This document shows positions 47,242 to 60,400 of a stretch of DNA of 64,000 nt, piece after piece (position 1 is the stretch's first letter; each line of letters begins with the position of its first letter). The translations under genes and the position numbers were made by a program. The notes beneath the pieces are model-generated. The model worked only from the letters and a program-made list of their open reading frames with translations. It was not told the DNA's origin and made no database searches. This DNA is from Piper betle (Eukaryota > Streptophyta > Magnoliopsida > Piperales > Piperaceae). The stretch is from the NCBI GenBank assembly GCA_033002965.1, contig JAURVB010013586.1:1-64000 (forward strand), read 5' to 3'.

Positions 47242-48730
47242 ACTCCAAAACAATATCGATGCATCACAAGATTCACACACATAACACGACCCAGTGTCGG
47301 ACTGAGTCAATTCTTTAACCCCGGTTGCACTTCGTGCATGGTGGTCGAATCTGGGCTCAGGCCGACCTAGGCTACCAACAAGGAAAATACGATGTTCTAC
47401 CTATTATACGTACCTGACTTGCGGGTTCGTCCGACTGTAATCCGCTAACCCTAATATGAACGGGGCATAAAATTATACATTAGTATAATTTTACTCGCGT
47501 CGAAAATGCATGCAACTAAATATTTAATATATGCCACATTAATTAATTTATTTAATTCGATAAGGTTCAACACTTCTTTATTTAATTAATTATGCTATCG
47601 CGTAATTTCTACGCGATTATCTTTTATTGATCCATTATTTTACTTTACGAATTTATTATAAGAATAATCGTTTTATTTATCAAATATAACTTTTATATGA
47701 TAAAGGTGAAGTCTCTATTAAATATTCCTCATAACCCTTCAATTTAAGTTAATTGCTTTTAATCAGCCGATTAATTAATTACCGTTTATCGTGATCGAAA
47801 TTTATTAATTTCATGTAATAATTTATAAATTTATTATTTTGACCACTTAACTCATATTCCTTTAAATTAATTATTTCAATGATTTTAACACGAGTTGGTA
47901 TTATTATTATGATTTTTAACTCAACCCATATCGAGTCAACCCGAAATTACAAAACTGCCATTCTTCTTCTTCTTCTTCTTCTTCTTCTCCGTCACCATTC
48001 TTCTCTTCACCCAAAACCAGCACCAAGCTCTTCTCTTTCGACCAAAATCTAGATCCTATCCTTCACCCATTGTCTCCCTTTCCTAGCAACCAAATTAGCA
48101 GCAACAATCAAAGGGCGACTGCACCACCACAGCGACGAACCAGCAGCCATGGCGACCTCGACCTGCTGCTATGGCGACTCAGACGTGGCCAGCAGCACCG
48201 CCCCACGCGTCCCCTTCTTCCCGCACAACAACCCAACGCCCAGAAGAAGAGAAACACTACCCTACAGCGTGGTATATGCAACTGGTCGTGACACAAACGC
48301 CATGGTGCTGTTGCTGCAATTCAGCAGGACGTGCTACCATCCTTGGCAATTTCAGCAGGACGTGCTACCATTCTTGGCTGTAAATTCTATGAAATCTCAC
48401 CTTTAATTACTACAACATGAGTAAGGACGTTGATGCAGCAACTGATTAGCAAAAGATTATGACTTGTTGCTGTAATTAATCACAAACACACAAGAATTGC
48501 TGCACGGCAGCAACTTATGTTCGTGGGTGAATTCCTGGTTCTAATCCAGTTACATCCTCCCTTTTTCTTGTTGATTTCAGGTCTTAGTTTCCATGATTAT
48601 CTTGTATTATAATCTTTGATCATATGTATGCATGCAAACTAAGAAGAAGAGAGGAAGAAACTTACCAAAACAATGGGGAAGCCGGCGTTTGTCCAAGGAG
48701 CTTATGTGCATGACGCCCCCCCCTCCTTCT

Positions 48731-48761
48731 CCTTATAAAATGAAAGAAGGCCTAGGGTTTA
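48731..48761 (-). promoter_or_regulatory. Predicted promoter of the intact T1 element
   Basis: On the minus strand TAAACCCTAGG precedes CATTTTATAAGG, and a GGTAAGTTT donor-like site follows downstream near 48663. This is the promoter expected to drive the gag-pol at 46195. Confidence 0.55.
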
Positions 48762-48975
48762 TGAAAACACACTTCGTTGCCGGGTAAATGGGTAAGTGAT
48801 ACGGTTCACTTTACTAGTTTAAACGGTTAAATGGTATGGTTTACTTAACCGGGTAAAAATACTTAACCGGTTAACTAATACTTTCCACTTGACCGGGTAA
48901 TTGATAATTAACCGGGTAGCGGGTAAATAATTTAAATAAATTCATGGATACCAACGTTCGATCCCACCGCGTCGA

Positions 48976-49012
<37 letters not shown>

Positions 49013-49846
49013 TTTTTCCGGGTCTTTACAGCTGCGGCGTCGAAAATGGGTTGGCGGCAGCGGCATAGCTCCGATCAGGTGTTGAGGCCAGCCTCGTACG
49101 GCGGTTAGGATGATGGATGGAATGTCGTGCGACAGCATGAGGGTGGTCGTCGGAGTCACAGCTGCGGCGGCACGGCCCGGACGGCGGCGAATCGACGATG
49201 GAGGCGTCACGGTTTGTGGGGTGATTCCGGTGTCGTGGCAGCGAGATGGTGGCCGGGGTGGGTTGTGGTAGCACAGCGACTGCACGGCGAGGGCTGGGCG
49301 TCGTTACTCGGAGGCAGTGCGACGTCGGCGGAGGCGGCGGCAGCACACGGCAGTGACGGCGGCAAGGGTTTGGGGTGAGGAAGGGTCGGGAGGGAGAAAA
49401 ATACCCTCAATGGCAGTTTCGTAATTAAGTATTGACTCGATTCCTACTCAAGTCAAAATATTAACTAGCTTGTAATCAATTCTAAAGCCATAAAATCAAA
49501 CAAACACAACAACATCCAAATGGCATGCTCTATAACTAATAACTTACCCGAATATAATCCAACGCGTCCTAATCCATTATTCGCCCTACAACTATTCTGC
49601 GATAATAATAAAAATAGACTAATCAATACTATATACCTCTATATACTTGATGACGCATTTATCATCATCTTTTAGACGTTATCTCCGTACACTTGAGCAT
49701 ACATTGACCACTCATTTCATCATAACTCAGAGCTGGCCTCAGACTCAGCTCGCGGTCCATGAAGCTGACTCGACTTGAACCAACGGTATGTAATTGCAAC
49801 TGGTTCACTCCCGTAATGCATGTGATTCGAGTCATGGGTTTAATCA

Positions 49847-50209
49847 ATCATCACGGAGGTAGGAATTGAGGCGACATAATAAATGCATGAAGTAGCAGGA
49901 GCGATTATGTTATATAATTCTCCTAGATTGGTAATTTGAGACAATAAAAGATAAGAGTAAGATGTGATGAATATTATATTCATGTTAAGGGAAATTTAAC
50001 TATAGAATGAGTTTTATCATTGTAAGTTTTCCTTTAATTTAAAGTCATTATTTAGATTTAGTTAAGTTGATTATTTTTGTTTAGCTCTTAATTTTATTTT
50101 CATTAATTAATTTAAGGAAATTCATCTCTCTATGAGACGATACTCAAATTTATCATTATATTACTTGTTTTAACCGTGTATACTTGCACGCCATTGAATT
50201 ATTTTATCA
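49847..50209 (+). repeat. Right part of the second H LTR
   Basis: It continues the LTR broken at 36806 and corresponds to about 20935-21288. It ends with ATTTTATCA before a decayed PBS. Confidence 0.8.
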
Positions 50210-50215
50210 AGTTCT

Positions 50216-50233
50216 TGGCACTATTGCTGGGGA
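50216..50233 (+). promoter_or_regulatory. Decayed Asp-tRNA primer-binding site
   Basis: TGGCACTATTGCTGGGGA differs from the site at 21295 at four positions, all of them G-to-A or C-to-T. Confidence 0.75.
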
Positions 50234-50375
50234 GATTGAATTTTCTTGGTTAATTTAGGATTAGAATTTTGAGTCTTTTTCTTTCGTTTTTAGATTTTAG
50301 TGTCCCTTTTCTTAAAAAAATTACTATATCATTGTCTTGTTCCTTGTTATCATTTGTTTATGTATCGATTAGTGC

Positions 50376-51090
50376 GGTCACCCTTGTTTTCTTGTGATCC
50401 AAAGGTTGTAAGGACTTTGAGAAACTTGTGTGTTGCTGGAAGAAGGGCACAAGAAGCACTAGAAGAAGAAGTCATGGACCCACAACAACAACAATGCCTC
50501 CACTTCCACCGATTGTAGAAGTAGCCAATGATGACAACAGGGCAATCCAAGATTGGGTTGTACCCCTTGCAAGAGGATCACAACCTAGTATTATTTCACC
50601 ACTGGTGGATGAGACCCACTTCGAGCTTAAACCAATTTTATTTAACATGTTACAAACTATAGGACAATTTAGTGGATCACCTACTGAGAATCTTAATTGG
50701 TATACCATTGATTTCTTATCAGTTTGTGATATGTATAAGCAACCTGGTGTCTCTGACGATGCTCTCCGCCTTCGTTTATTTCCATTCTCATTAATAGGAA
50801 GTGCAAAAGAGTGGTTGTCATCATTAGATTCAATTACCACTTGGGATGAATTATCTGAAAAATATTTGTTAAAATATTTTCCTCCTTCTAAAACTGCTAA
50901 ATAACATAATGAAATTTTATCTTTTTTACAATTTGATGGTGAGTCTCTCTTTGAGGCAAGGGAAAGATTTAAAGAATTGTAGAAAAAGTGTCCCAACCAT
51001 GGTATAGAAAGATGGTTGCAACTCCAAACTTTCTATAACGGGTTGGTGGGGCAAACAAAAAACATAGTTGATGGGGCGGCCAATGGATAG
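50376..51090 (+). pseudogene. Athila-type gag fragment with capsid
   Basis: It begins with the DPKVVRTLRNLCVAGRRAQE block, as in the 21465 copy. A frame change at about 50490 leads into an open stretch to 50904 with the Athila capsid pattern (VSDDALRLRLFPFSL, AKEWL, TTWDELSEKYLLKYFPPSKTAK). Stops at 50902, about 50980 and 51088 interrupt it, but similarity continues (FEARERFKEL, LQTFYNGL). It ends where the T2-type LTR starts. This copy retains the capsid region that is deleted in the inverted H element. Confidence 0.85.
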
Positions 51091-51460
51091 TCTAACGACT
51101 CACCCGTTTTGAGCCACAAGCCAAGTGTTACTAAAGGAAACTAAATGTGTCATAAATTAATTTTTTATTAATTATCAAGATTTTTAATACATCCATATGA
51201 ATAAATTTACTACATAAATGCTCAGAATAATCTAAGTCCCATGAACTGAACCAACATCCCACTACCACACAAACAATCTCGAGAAAATAATAGTCCAATA
51301 ATAGAGTCCTCCAGCTGTCCTGACTCTACCCATCCTTCTATGCTCATACCTGAAGAGACAATTCTGCATTAGTGATATAAACACTAAGCCGTATAATTAA
51401 ATAAAAGAAGTCCATAAACACTCTATCATTATTTATAATAATGGCAGTTGTGACCATTCC
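51091..51460 (-). repeat. Start of a T2-type LTR that carries the giant array
   Basis: TCTAACGACTCACCCG is a decayed version of TGTAACGACCCGCC. AAGTGTTACT, the TGCATTAGTGATATAAACACTAAGCCGTATAAT block and the GTGACCATTCCAACATGTCC joint follow in the same order and spacing as in the T2 LTR at 28712-29180. The 33-bp array begins exactly where it begins there. Confidence 0.8.
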
Positions 51461-54400
51461 AACATGTCCATTCATTAGCTGATGGTTCAGTCCACCATGT
51501 CCATTAGTTCGCTGATGGGTCAGTCCACCATGTCCATATATTGGCTGATGGGTCAGTCCATCATGTCCATTATAGGCTGGCGAGCCCAATTTGCCACGTC
51601 CATTATTAGCTGGTGTGTTCAATCCACCATGTCGATTAGTTGGTTGATGGGTCAGTCCACCATATCCATCTATTTGCTGATGGGTCAATCCACCATGTCC
51701 GTAATTTGCTAGCGAGTCCAATCCGTCATGTCCAATTTATTGGCTGATTGGTCAGTCCATCATGTCCCTTTACAGGCTGGCGAGTCCAATCCTCCATGTC
51801 TGTAATCGGCTGGTGAGTCCAATCAACCTCATCCCTAATTGGTTGGCGAGTCCAATCAGCCAAGCCCAATTTATTTGCTGATGGGTCAATCCATCATGTC
51901 CAATACCGGCTAGCGAGTCCAATCCGCCATGTCCGTTATCGACTGGCGAGTCCAATCCACCATGTCCATTAGTTGGCAGATGGGTCAGTCTACCATGTCC
52001 ATCTATTAGCTGATCGGCCAGTCTACCATGTCTATAATTGGCTGGCGAGTCCAATCCGCCATGTCCAATTTATTGGCTGATAGTTCAGTCCATCATGTCC
52101 ATTACCAGCTGGCGAGTCCAATCCGCGATGTCCGTTATCAGTTGGTGAGTCCAATTCACCATGTCCGTTATCGGCTGGCGAGTCCAATCCGCCATGTCCA
52201 ATTTATCTGTTGATGGGTCAGTCCATCATGTCCATTACTGGCTGGCGAGTCCAATCTGCCATGTCTGTTACCGGCTGGTGAGTCCAATCCACCATGTCCA
52301 TTAGTTGGTTGACGGGCCAGTCCACCATATCCATCTAATGGATGATGGGTCAGCCCATCATGTCCGTAATTTGCTGGTGAGTCCAATCCGCCATGTCCAA
52401 TTTATTTGCTGATTGGTCAGTCCATCATGTCCATTTACAGGCTAGCGAGTCCAATCTGCCATGATCCGTAATCGGCTGGTTAGTCCAATCAACCATGTCC
52501 GTAATTGGATGGCAAGTCCAATCAGCCATGTCCAATTTATTTGCTGATGGATCAGTCCATCATGTCCAATACCGGCTGGCGAGTCCAATCCGCAATCTGC
52601 GTTATCGGCTGGTGAGTCAAATCTACCATGTCCGTTATCAGCTGGCGAGTCAATCCGCCATGTCCAATTTATCTGCTGATGGGTCAGTCCATCATGTCCA
52701 TTACTGGCTGGCGAGTCCAATCCGCCATGTCCGTTATCGGCTGGTGAGTCCAATCCACCATGTCCATTAGTTGGTTGACGGCTCAGTCCAACCATATCCA
52801 TCTAGTGGCTGATGGGTCAGTCCACCGTGTCTGTAATTAGCTGGCAAGGCCAATCTGCCATGTCCAATTTATTGGCTGATGGGTCAGTCCATCATGTCCA
52901 TTACAGGCTGGCGAGTCCAATCCGCCATGTCCATTATCTGCTGGTGAGTCCAATCCACCATGTCCGTAATTGGCTGGCGAGTCCAATCCGCCATGTCCAA
53001 TTTATTGGTTGATGAATCAGTCCATCATGTCCATTACCGGCTGGCGAGTCCAGTCCGCCATGTCTGTTATCTGACTGGTGAGTCCAATCCACCATGTCCA
53101 TGTAGTTGGCTGATGGGTCAGTCTACCATGTCCATCTATTGGCTGATGGGTTAGTCCACCATGTCCATAATTTGGCTGGCGAGTCTAATCCGCCATGTCC
53201 AATTTATTGGCTGATGGGTCAGTCCATCATGTCCATTACCAGCTGGCGAGTCCAATCCGCCATGTCCGTTATCAGCTGGTGAGTCCAATCCACCATGTCC
53301 GTGATTGGTTGGTGGGTCCAATCCACCATGTCCATCTAGTTGGCAGATGGGTTCGTCTACCATGTCCAACTTTCGGCTAATGGGCCAATCTACTATGTCC
53401 ATAATTGGCTGGCGAGTCCAATCCGCCATGTCTAATTTATTGGCTGATGGGTCAGTCCATCATGTCCATTACCGGCTGGCGAGTCCAATCCGCCACGTCC
53501 ATTATCGGCTGGTGAGTCCAATCCACCATGTCCGTTATCGGCTGGCGAGTCCAATCCGCCATGTCTAATTTATTGGCTGATGGGTCAGTCCATCATGTCC
53601 ATTACCGGCTGGCGAGTTCAATCCGCCATGTCCGTCATCGGTTGGTGAGTACAATCCACCATGTCCATAATTGGCTGGCGAGTCCAATCCGCCATGTCCA
53701 ATTTATTGACTGATGGGTCAATCCATCAAGTCCATTACCAGCTGGTGAGTCCAATCCACCATGTCCATCAATCGGCTGGTGAGTCCAATCCACCATGTCT
53801 GTTATCGGCTGGTGAGTCCAATCCGCCATGTCCAATTTATTGGCTGATGGGTCAGTCCATCATGTCCATTACCGGCTGGCGAGTCCAATCCGCCATGTCT
53901 GTTATCGGCTGGTGAGTCCAATCCAGCCATGTCGATTAGTTGGCTAGATGGATCAGTCCACCATGTCCATCTATTGGCTGATGGGCTAGTCCACCATGTC
54001 CATAATTGGCTGGCGAGTCCAATCCGCCATGTCTAATTTATTGGCTGATGGGTCAGTCCATCATGTCCATTACCGGCTGGCAAGTCCAATCCGCCATGTC
54101 CATTATCGGCTGGTGAGTCCAATCCACCATGTCCATTAGTTGGCAGATGCGTCTGTCTACCATCTCCATCTATTTGGCTAATGGGCCAATCCACCATGTC
54201 CATAATTGGTTGGTGAGTCCAATCCGCCATGTCTAATTTATTAGCTGATGGGTCAGTCCATCATGTCCATTACCGGCTAGCGAGTCCAATCCGCCATGTC
54301 CGTTATCGGCTGGTGAGTCTAATCCACCATGTCCTTTATCTGTTGGCGAGTCCAATCCACCATGTCTAATTTATTTGCTGATGGGTCAGTCCATCATGTC

Positions 54401-57400
54401 CATTACTGGCTGGCAAGTCCAATACGCCATGTCCGTCATCGGTTGGTGAGTACAATCCACCATGTCCATAATTGGCTGGCGAGTCCAATCCGCCATGTCT
54501 AATTTATTCGCTAATGGCTCTGTCCATCAAGTAGATTACTAGCTGGTGAGTCCAATCCACCATGTCCGTTATCGGCTAGTGAGTCCAATCCACCATGACA
54601 GTTATCCCCTGGCGAGTCCAATCCGCCATGTCTGTTATCGGCTGGTGAGTCCAATCCACCGTGTCCATTAGTTGGCAGATGGGTTAGTCTACCATGTTCA
54701 TCTATTGGTTGATGGCCAATCTACAATGCCCATAATTTGCGGGCAAGTCCAATCCGCCACGTCCAATTTATCGGCTGATGGGTCAGTCTATCATGTCCAT
54801 TACCGGCTGAAGAGTACAATCCGCCTTGTCCATTATCGGCTGGTGAGTCCAATCCACCATGTCCATTATCGGTTGGTGAGTCCAATCCGCCATGTCCATT
54901 ATCGGTTGGTGAGTCCAATCCACCATGTCCATTAATTGGCAGATGGGTCAGTCTACCATGTCCATCTATTGGCAGATGGTCTAGTCTACCATGTCCATAA
55001 TTTGCTGGCGACTTCAATCCGCCATGTCCAATTTATCAGCTGATGGGTCAGTCCATCATGTCCGTTACCGGCTGGCGAGTCCAATCCGCCATGTCCGCTA
55101 CCGGCTAGTGAGTCCAACCAACAATGTCCGTTATTAGTTGGCGAGTCCAATCCGCCATGTCTAATTTATTTGCTATTGGGCGAGTCCATCACGTCCATTA
55201 CTAGCCGGCGAGTCCAATCCGCAATGTCCGTCATCGATTGGTGAGTACAATCCACCCTGTCCGAAATTGCCTGGCGAGTCCAATCCGCCACGTCTAATAT
55301 ATTGGCTGATGGCTTAGTCCATCATGTCCATTACTTGCTAGCGAGTCCAATCCGCCATGTATGTTATCGGCTGGTGAGTCTAATCGACCATGTCCGTTAT
55401 CTCCTAGTGAGACCAATTCGCCATGTCTAATTTATTTGTTGATGGGTCAGTCCATCATGTCCATTACTGGCTTGCGAGTCCAATCTACCATGTCTGTCAT
55501 CGGTTGGTGAGTACAATTCACCATGTCCGAAATTGGCTGGCGAGTCCAATCCACCATGACTAATTTATTGGCTAATGGGTCTGTCCATCAAGTCCATTAC
55601 TAGCTAGTGAGTCCAATCCACCATGTTCGTTATCGGCTGGTGAGTCCAATCCACCATGACTGTTATTTACTGGCGAGTCCAATCCGCAATGTCCAATTTA
55701 TTGGCTGATGGGTCAGTCCATCATGTCCATTACTGCCTGGCGAGTCCAATCCTCCATGTCCATTATCGGTTTGTGAGTCCAATCAGCCAAGTCCATTAGT
55801 TGGCAAATGGATCAGTCTACCATGTCCATCTATTTGCTAATGGGCTAGTCTACCACGGCCATAAATATTTGGCGAATCCAATCCGCCATGTCTAATTTAT
55901 TTGCTGATGGGTCAGTCCATTATGTCCATTACCGGCTGGCGAGTCCAATCCGCCATGTCCATTATCGGTTGGGGAGTCCAATCCACCATGTCCATTAGTT
56001 GGCAGATAGGTCAGTCTACCATGTCCATCTTTTGGCTAATGGGCCAATCTACCATGTCCATAATTGGTTGGCGAGTCCAATCCGCCATGTTAAACTTATT
56101 GGCTGATGGGTCAGTCCATCATGTCCATTATTGGCTAGCGAGTCCAATCTACCATGTCTGTATCGGCTGGTGAGCCTAGTCCACCATGTCCGTTATCTGC
56201 TGGCGAGTCCAATCCGCCATGTCTAATTTATTTGCCAATTGGGTCAGTCAATCATGTCCATTACTTGCTGGCGAGTCCAATCCGCCATATCCGTCATCGG
56301 TTGGTGAGTACAATCAACCATGTCCTAAATTGGCTGGCGAGTCCAATCCGCCAAGTCTAATTTATTGGCTAATGGGTAAGTCCATCAAGTCTATTACTAG
56401 CTCGTGAGTCTAATATGCCATGCCCGTTATCGGCAGATGAGTCGAATCCACCATGCCCGTCATCCGCTAGCAAGTCCAGTCTGCCATGTCAAAGTCATTA
56501 GTACCGGCTGGCAAGTCCAATCCGCCATGTCCATTATCGGTTGGTGAGTCCAATCCACCATGTCCATTATCGGTTGGTGAGTCCAATCCACCATGTCCAT
56601 TAGTTGGCAGATGCGTCTATCTACCATCTCCATCTTTTGGCTAATGGGCCAATCTACCATGTCCATAATTGGTTTGTGAGTCCAATCCGCCATTTCTAAT
56701 TTATTAGCTGATGGGTCAGTCCATCATGTCCATTATCGGCTAGCGAGTCCAATCCGCCATGTCTGTTATCGGCTGGTGAGTCTAATCCACCATGTCCTTT
56801 ATCTGCTGGCGAGTCCAATCCACCATGTCTAATTTATTTGCTGATGGGTCCGTCCATCATGTCCATTACTTGCTGGCAAGTCCAATACGTCATGTCCGTC
56901 ATCGGTTGGTGAGTACAATCCACCATATCCGAAATTGGCTGGCGAGTCCAATCCGCCACGTCTAATTTATTCGCTAATGGCTCTGTGCATCAAGTACATT
57001 ACCAGCTGGTGAGTCCAATCCACCATGTCCGTTATCGGCTAGTGAGTCCAATCCACCATGACTGTTATCCCCTGGCGAGTCCAATCTTCCATGTCTGTTA
57101 TCGACTGGTGAGTCCAATCCACCGTGTCCATTAGTTGGCAGATGGGTCAGTCTACCATGTCCATCTATTGGTTGATGGCCAGTCTACACTGTCCATAATT
57201 TGCGGGGGAGTCCAATCCGCCATGTCTAATTTATCGGCTGATGGGTCAGTCTATCATGTCCATTACCGGCTGAAGAGTACAATCCGCCTTGTCCATTATC
57301 GGCTGGTGAGTCCAATCCACCATGTCCATTATCGGTTGGTGAGTCCAATCTGCCATGTCCGTTATCGTTTGGTGAGTCCAATCCACCATGTCCATTAGTT

Positions 57401-60400
57401 GGCAGATAGGTCAGTCTACCATGTCCATCTATTGGTAGATGGCCAGTCTACCATGTCCATAATTTGCTAGTGATTTCAATCCGCCATGTCCAATTTATCA
57501 GCTGATGGGTCAGTTCATCATGTCCATTACCGGCTGGCGAGTCCAATCCACGATGTCCGCTATCGGCTAGTGAGTCCAACCAACAATGTCCGTTATTAGT
57601 TGGCGAGTCCAATCCGCCATGTCTAATTTATTTGCTAATGGGCCAGTCCATCATGTCCATTACTAGCCGGGGGGTCCAATCCGCCGTGTCCGTCATTGAA
57701 TGGTGAGTACAATCCACCCTGTCCGAAATTGCCTGGCGAGTCCAATCCGCCATGTCTAATTTATTTGCCAATTGGGTCAGTCCATCATGTCCATTACTTG
57801 CTGGCGAGTCCAATCCGCCATATCCGTCATCGGTTGGTGAGTACAATCAACCATGTCCTAAATTGGCTGGCGAGTCCAATCCGCCATGTCTAATTTATTG
57901 GCTAATGGGTAAGTCCATCAAGTCCATTACTAGCTCGTGAGTCTAATATGCCATGTCCGTTATCGGCAAATGAGTCGAATCCACCATGCCCGTCATCCGC
58001 TAGCAAGTCCAGTCTGCCATGTCAAAGTTATTAGTACCGGCTGGCAAGTCCAATCCGCCATGTCCATTATCGGTTGGTGAGTCCAATCCACCATGTCCAT
58101 TATCAGTTGGTGAGTCCAATCCACCATGTCCATTAGTTGGCAGATGCGTCTGTCTACCATCTCCATCTTTTGGCTAATGGGCCAATCTACCATGTCCATA
58201 ATTGGTTGGTGAGTCCAATCCGCCATTTCTAATTTATTAGCTGATGGGTCAGTCCATCATGTCCATTACCGGCTAGCGAGTCCAATCCGCCATGTCTGTT
58301 ATCGGCTGGTGAGTCTAATCCACCATGTCCTTTATCTGCTGGCGAGTCCAATCCACCATGTCTAATTTATTTGCTGATGGGTCCGTCCATCATGTCCATT
58401 ACTTGCTGGCAAGTCCAATACGTCATGTCCGTCATCGGTTGGTGAGTACAATCCACCATATCCGAAATTGGCTGGCGAGTCCAATCCGCCATGTCTAATT
58501 TATTCGCTAATGGCTCTGTGCATCAAGTACATTACCAGCTGGTGAGTCCAATCCACCATGTCCGTTATCGGCTAGTGAGTCCAATCCACCATGACTGTTA
58601 TCCCCTGGCGAGTCCAATCTGCCATGTCTGTTATCGACTGGTGAGTCCACTCCACCGTGTCCATTAGTTGGCAGATGGGTCAGTCTACCATGTCCATCTA
58701 TTGGTTGATGGCCAATCTAAAATGTCCATAATTTGCGGGCGAGTCCAATCCGCCATGTCTAATTTATCGGCTGATGGGTCAGTCTATCATGTCCATTACC
58801 GGCTGAAGAGTACAATCCGCCTTGTCCATTATCGGCTGGTGAGTCCTATCCACCATGTCCATTATCGGTTGGTGAGTCCAATCTGCCATGTCCGTTATCG
58901 TTTGGTGAGTCCAATCCACCATGTCCATTAGTTGGCAGATAGGTCAGTCTACCATGTCCATCTATTGGTAGATGGCCAGTCTACCATGTCCATAATTTGC
59001 TAGCGATTTCAATCCGCCATGTCCAATTTATCAGCTGATGGGTCAGTTCATCATGTCCATTACCGGCTGGCGAGTCCAATCCACGATGTCCGCTATCGAC
59101 TAGTGAGTCCAACCAACAATGTCCGTTATTAGTTGGCGAGTCCAATCCGCCATGTCTAATTTATTTGCTAATGGGCCAGTCCATCATGTCCATTACTAGC
59201 CGGGGGGTCCAATCCGCCGTGTCCGTCATTGATTGGTGAGTACAATCCACCCTGTCCGAAATTGCCTGGCGAGTCCAATCCGCCATGTCTAATTTATTTG
59301 CCAATTGGGTCAGTCCATCATGTCCATTACTTACTGGCGAGTCCAATCCGCCATATTCGTCATCGGTTGGTGAGTACAACCAACCATGTCCTAAATTGGC
59401 TGGCGAGTCCAATCTGCCATGTCTAATTTAATGGCTAATGGGTAAGTCCATCAAGTCCATTACTAGCTCGTGAGTCTAATATGCCATGTCCGTTATAGGC
59501 AGATGAGTCGAATCCACCATGTCCGTCATCGGCTAGCAAGTCCAGTCTGCCATGTCAAATTTATTGGTGATAGGTCAGTCCATCATGACCATTACCAGCT
59601 GGCAAGTCCAATCCGCCATGTCCATAATCGGTTGGTGAGCCCAATCCCCCATGTCCATTATGTGGCAAATGGGTTAGTCTACAACGTCCATCTATTGGCT
59701 AATGGGTCAGTCTACCATGTCCATAATTAGTTGGTGAGCCCAATCCGCCATGTCTTATTTATTGGCTGATGGGTCAGTCCATCATGTCCATTACCGGTTG
59801 GTGAGTCCAATCCGCCATGTCTATTATTGGCTGGTGAGGCTAATCCACCATTTCAATTATCGGCTGGCGAGTCCAATCCGCCATCTCTAATGTATTTGCT
59901 GATGGGTCAGTCCATCATGTCCCTTACTGGCTCGCGAGTCCAATCCGCCATGTCCGTCATCGGCTGGTGAGAACAATCCACCATGTGTGAAATTGGCCAG
60001 CGAGTCCAATCTGCCATGTCCAATTTATTTGCTAATGGGTCAGTCCATTAAGTCCATTACCAGCTGGCGAGTCCAATCCGCCATGTCCATTATCGGCTGG
60101 CGTGTCTAATTGTCCATGTCCATAATTGCCTGGTTAGTCTAATTCTCCATGTTCGTAATTGGCTGGCGAGTCCAACTGCCATGTCCGATTTATTTGCTGA
60201 TGGGTTAGTCCATCATGTCCTTTACCCGATGGCGAGTCCAATCTGCCATGTCCGTTATCGGCTGGTGAGTCCAATCCACCATGTCCATTAGTTGGCTGAT
60301 GGGTCAGTCCACCATGTCCATCTATTGGCTAATGGGTCAGTCCAGCATGTCCGTAATTGGCTGGCGTGTCCAATCCACCATGTCTAATTCATTAGCTAAT

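Larger units (their letters stand above)
38847..49030 (-). mobile_element. Nearly intact 10.2-kb Tekay-type chromovirus (T1)
   Basis: Two complete LTRs (3' 38847-41491, 2645 bp; 5' 46332-49030, 2699 bp) flank a PBS, one long gag-pol and a polypurine tract. The flanks are GCGGC and GCTGC, a TSD with one mismatch. The main LTR difference is a deletion of about 60 bases near 40141 in the 3' copy, plus AT-run length. The C-terminal chromodomain, long LTRs and Met PBS place it in the Tekay/Del lineage. It sits inside an L solo LTR that sits inside an H LTR, so it is the youngest of the three. Confidence 0.93.
46332..49030 (-). repeat. 5' LTR of the intact T1 element
   Basis: The 2699 bp carry a promoter block at 48731-48761, a CTT run near 47965-47990 and an AT run near 48980-49010. 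One sub-repeat unit has small deletions (CCCCGGCGTAGCCTTTATGG near 47075). Confidence 0.93.
36807..49846 (-). mobile_element. L solo LTR containing a nested T1 element
   Basis: It starts TGTAACACCCC and ends GGGTTTAATCA (a decayed L terminus), with a perfect TSD ATCAT at 36802-36806 and 49847-49851. Without the nested T1 the LTR is about 2.85 kb (36807-38846 and 49031-49846). The H LTR sequence rejoins correctly across it when compared with 20920-20950. No L interior is present, so it is a solo LTR. The GC-rich block near 49031-49375 is the counterpart of 10226-10870. Confidence 0.85.
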
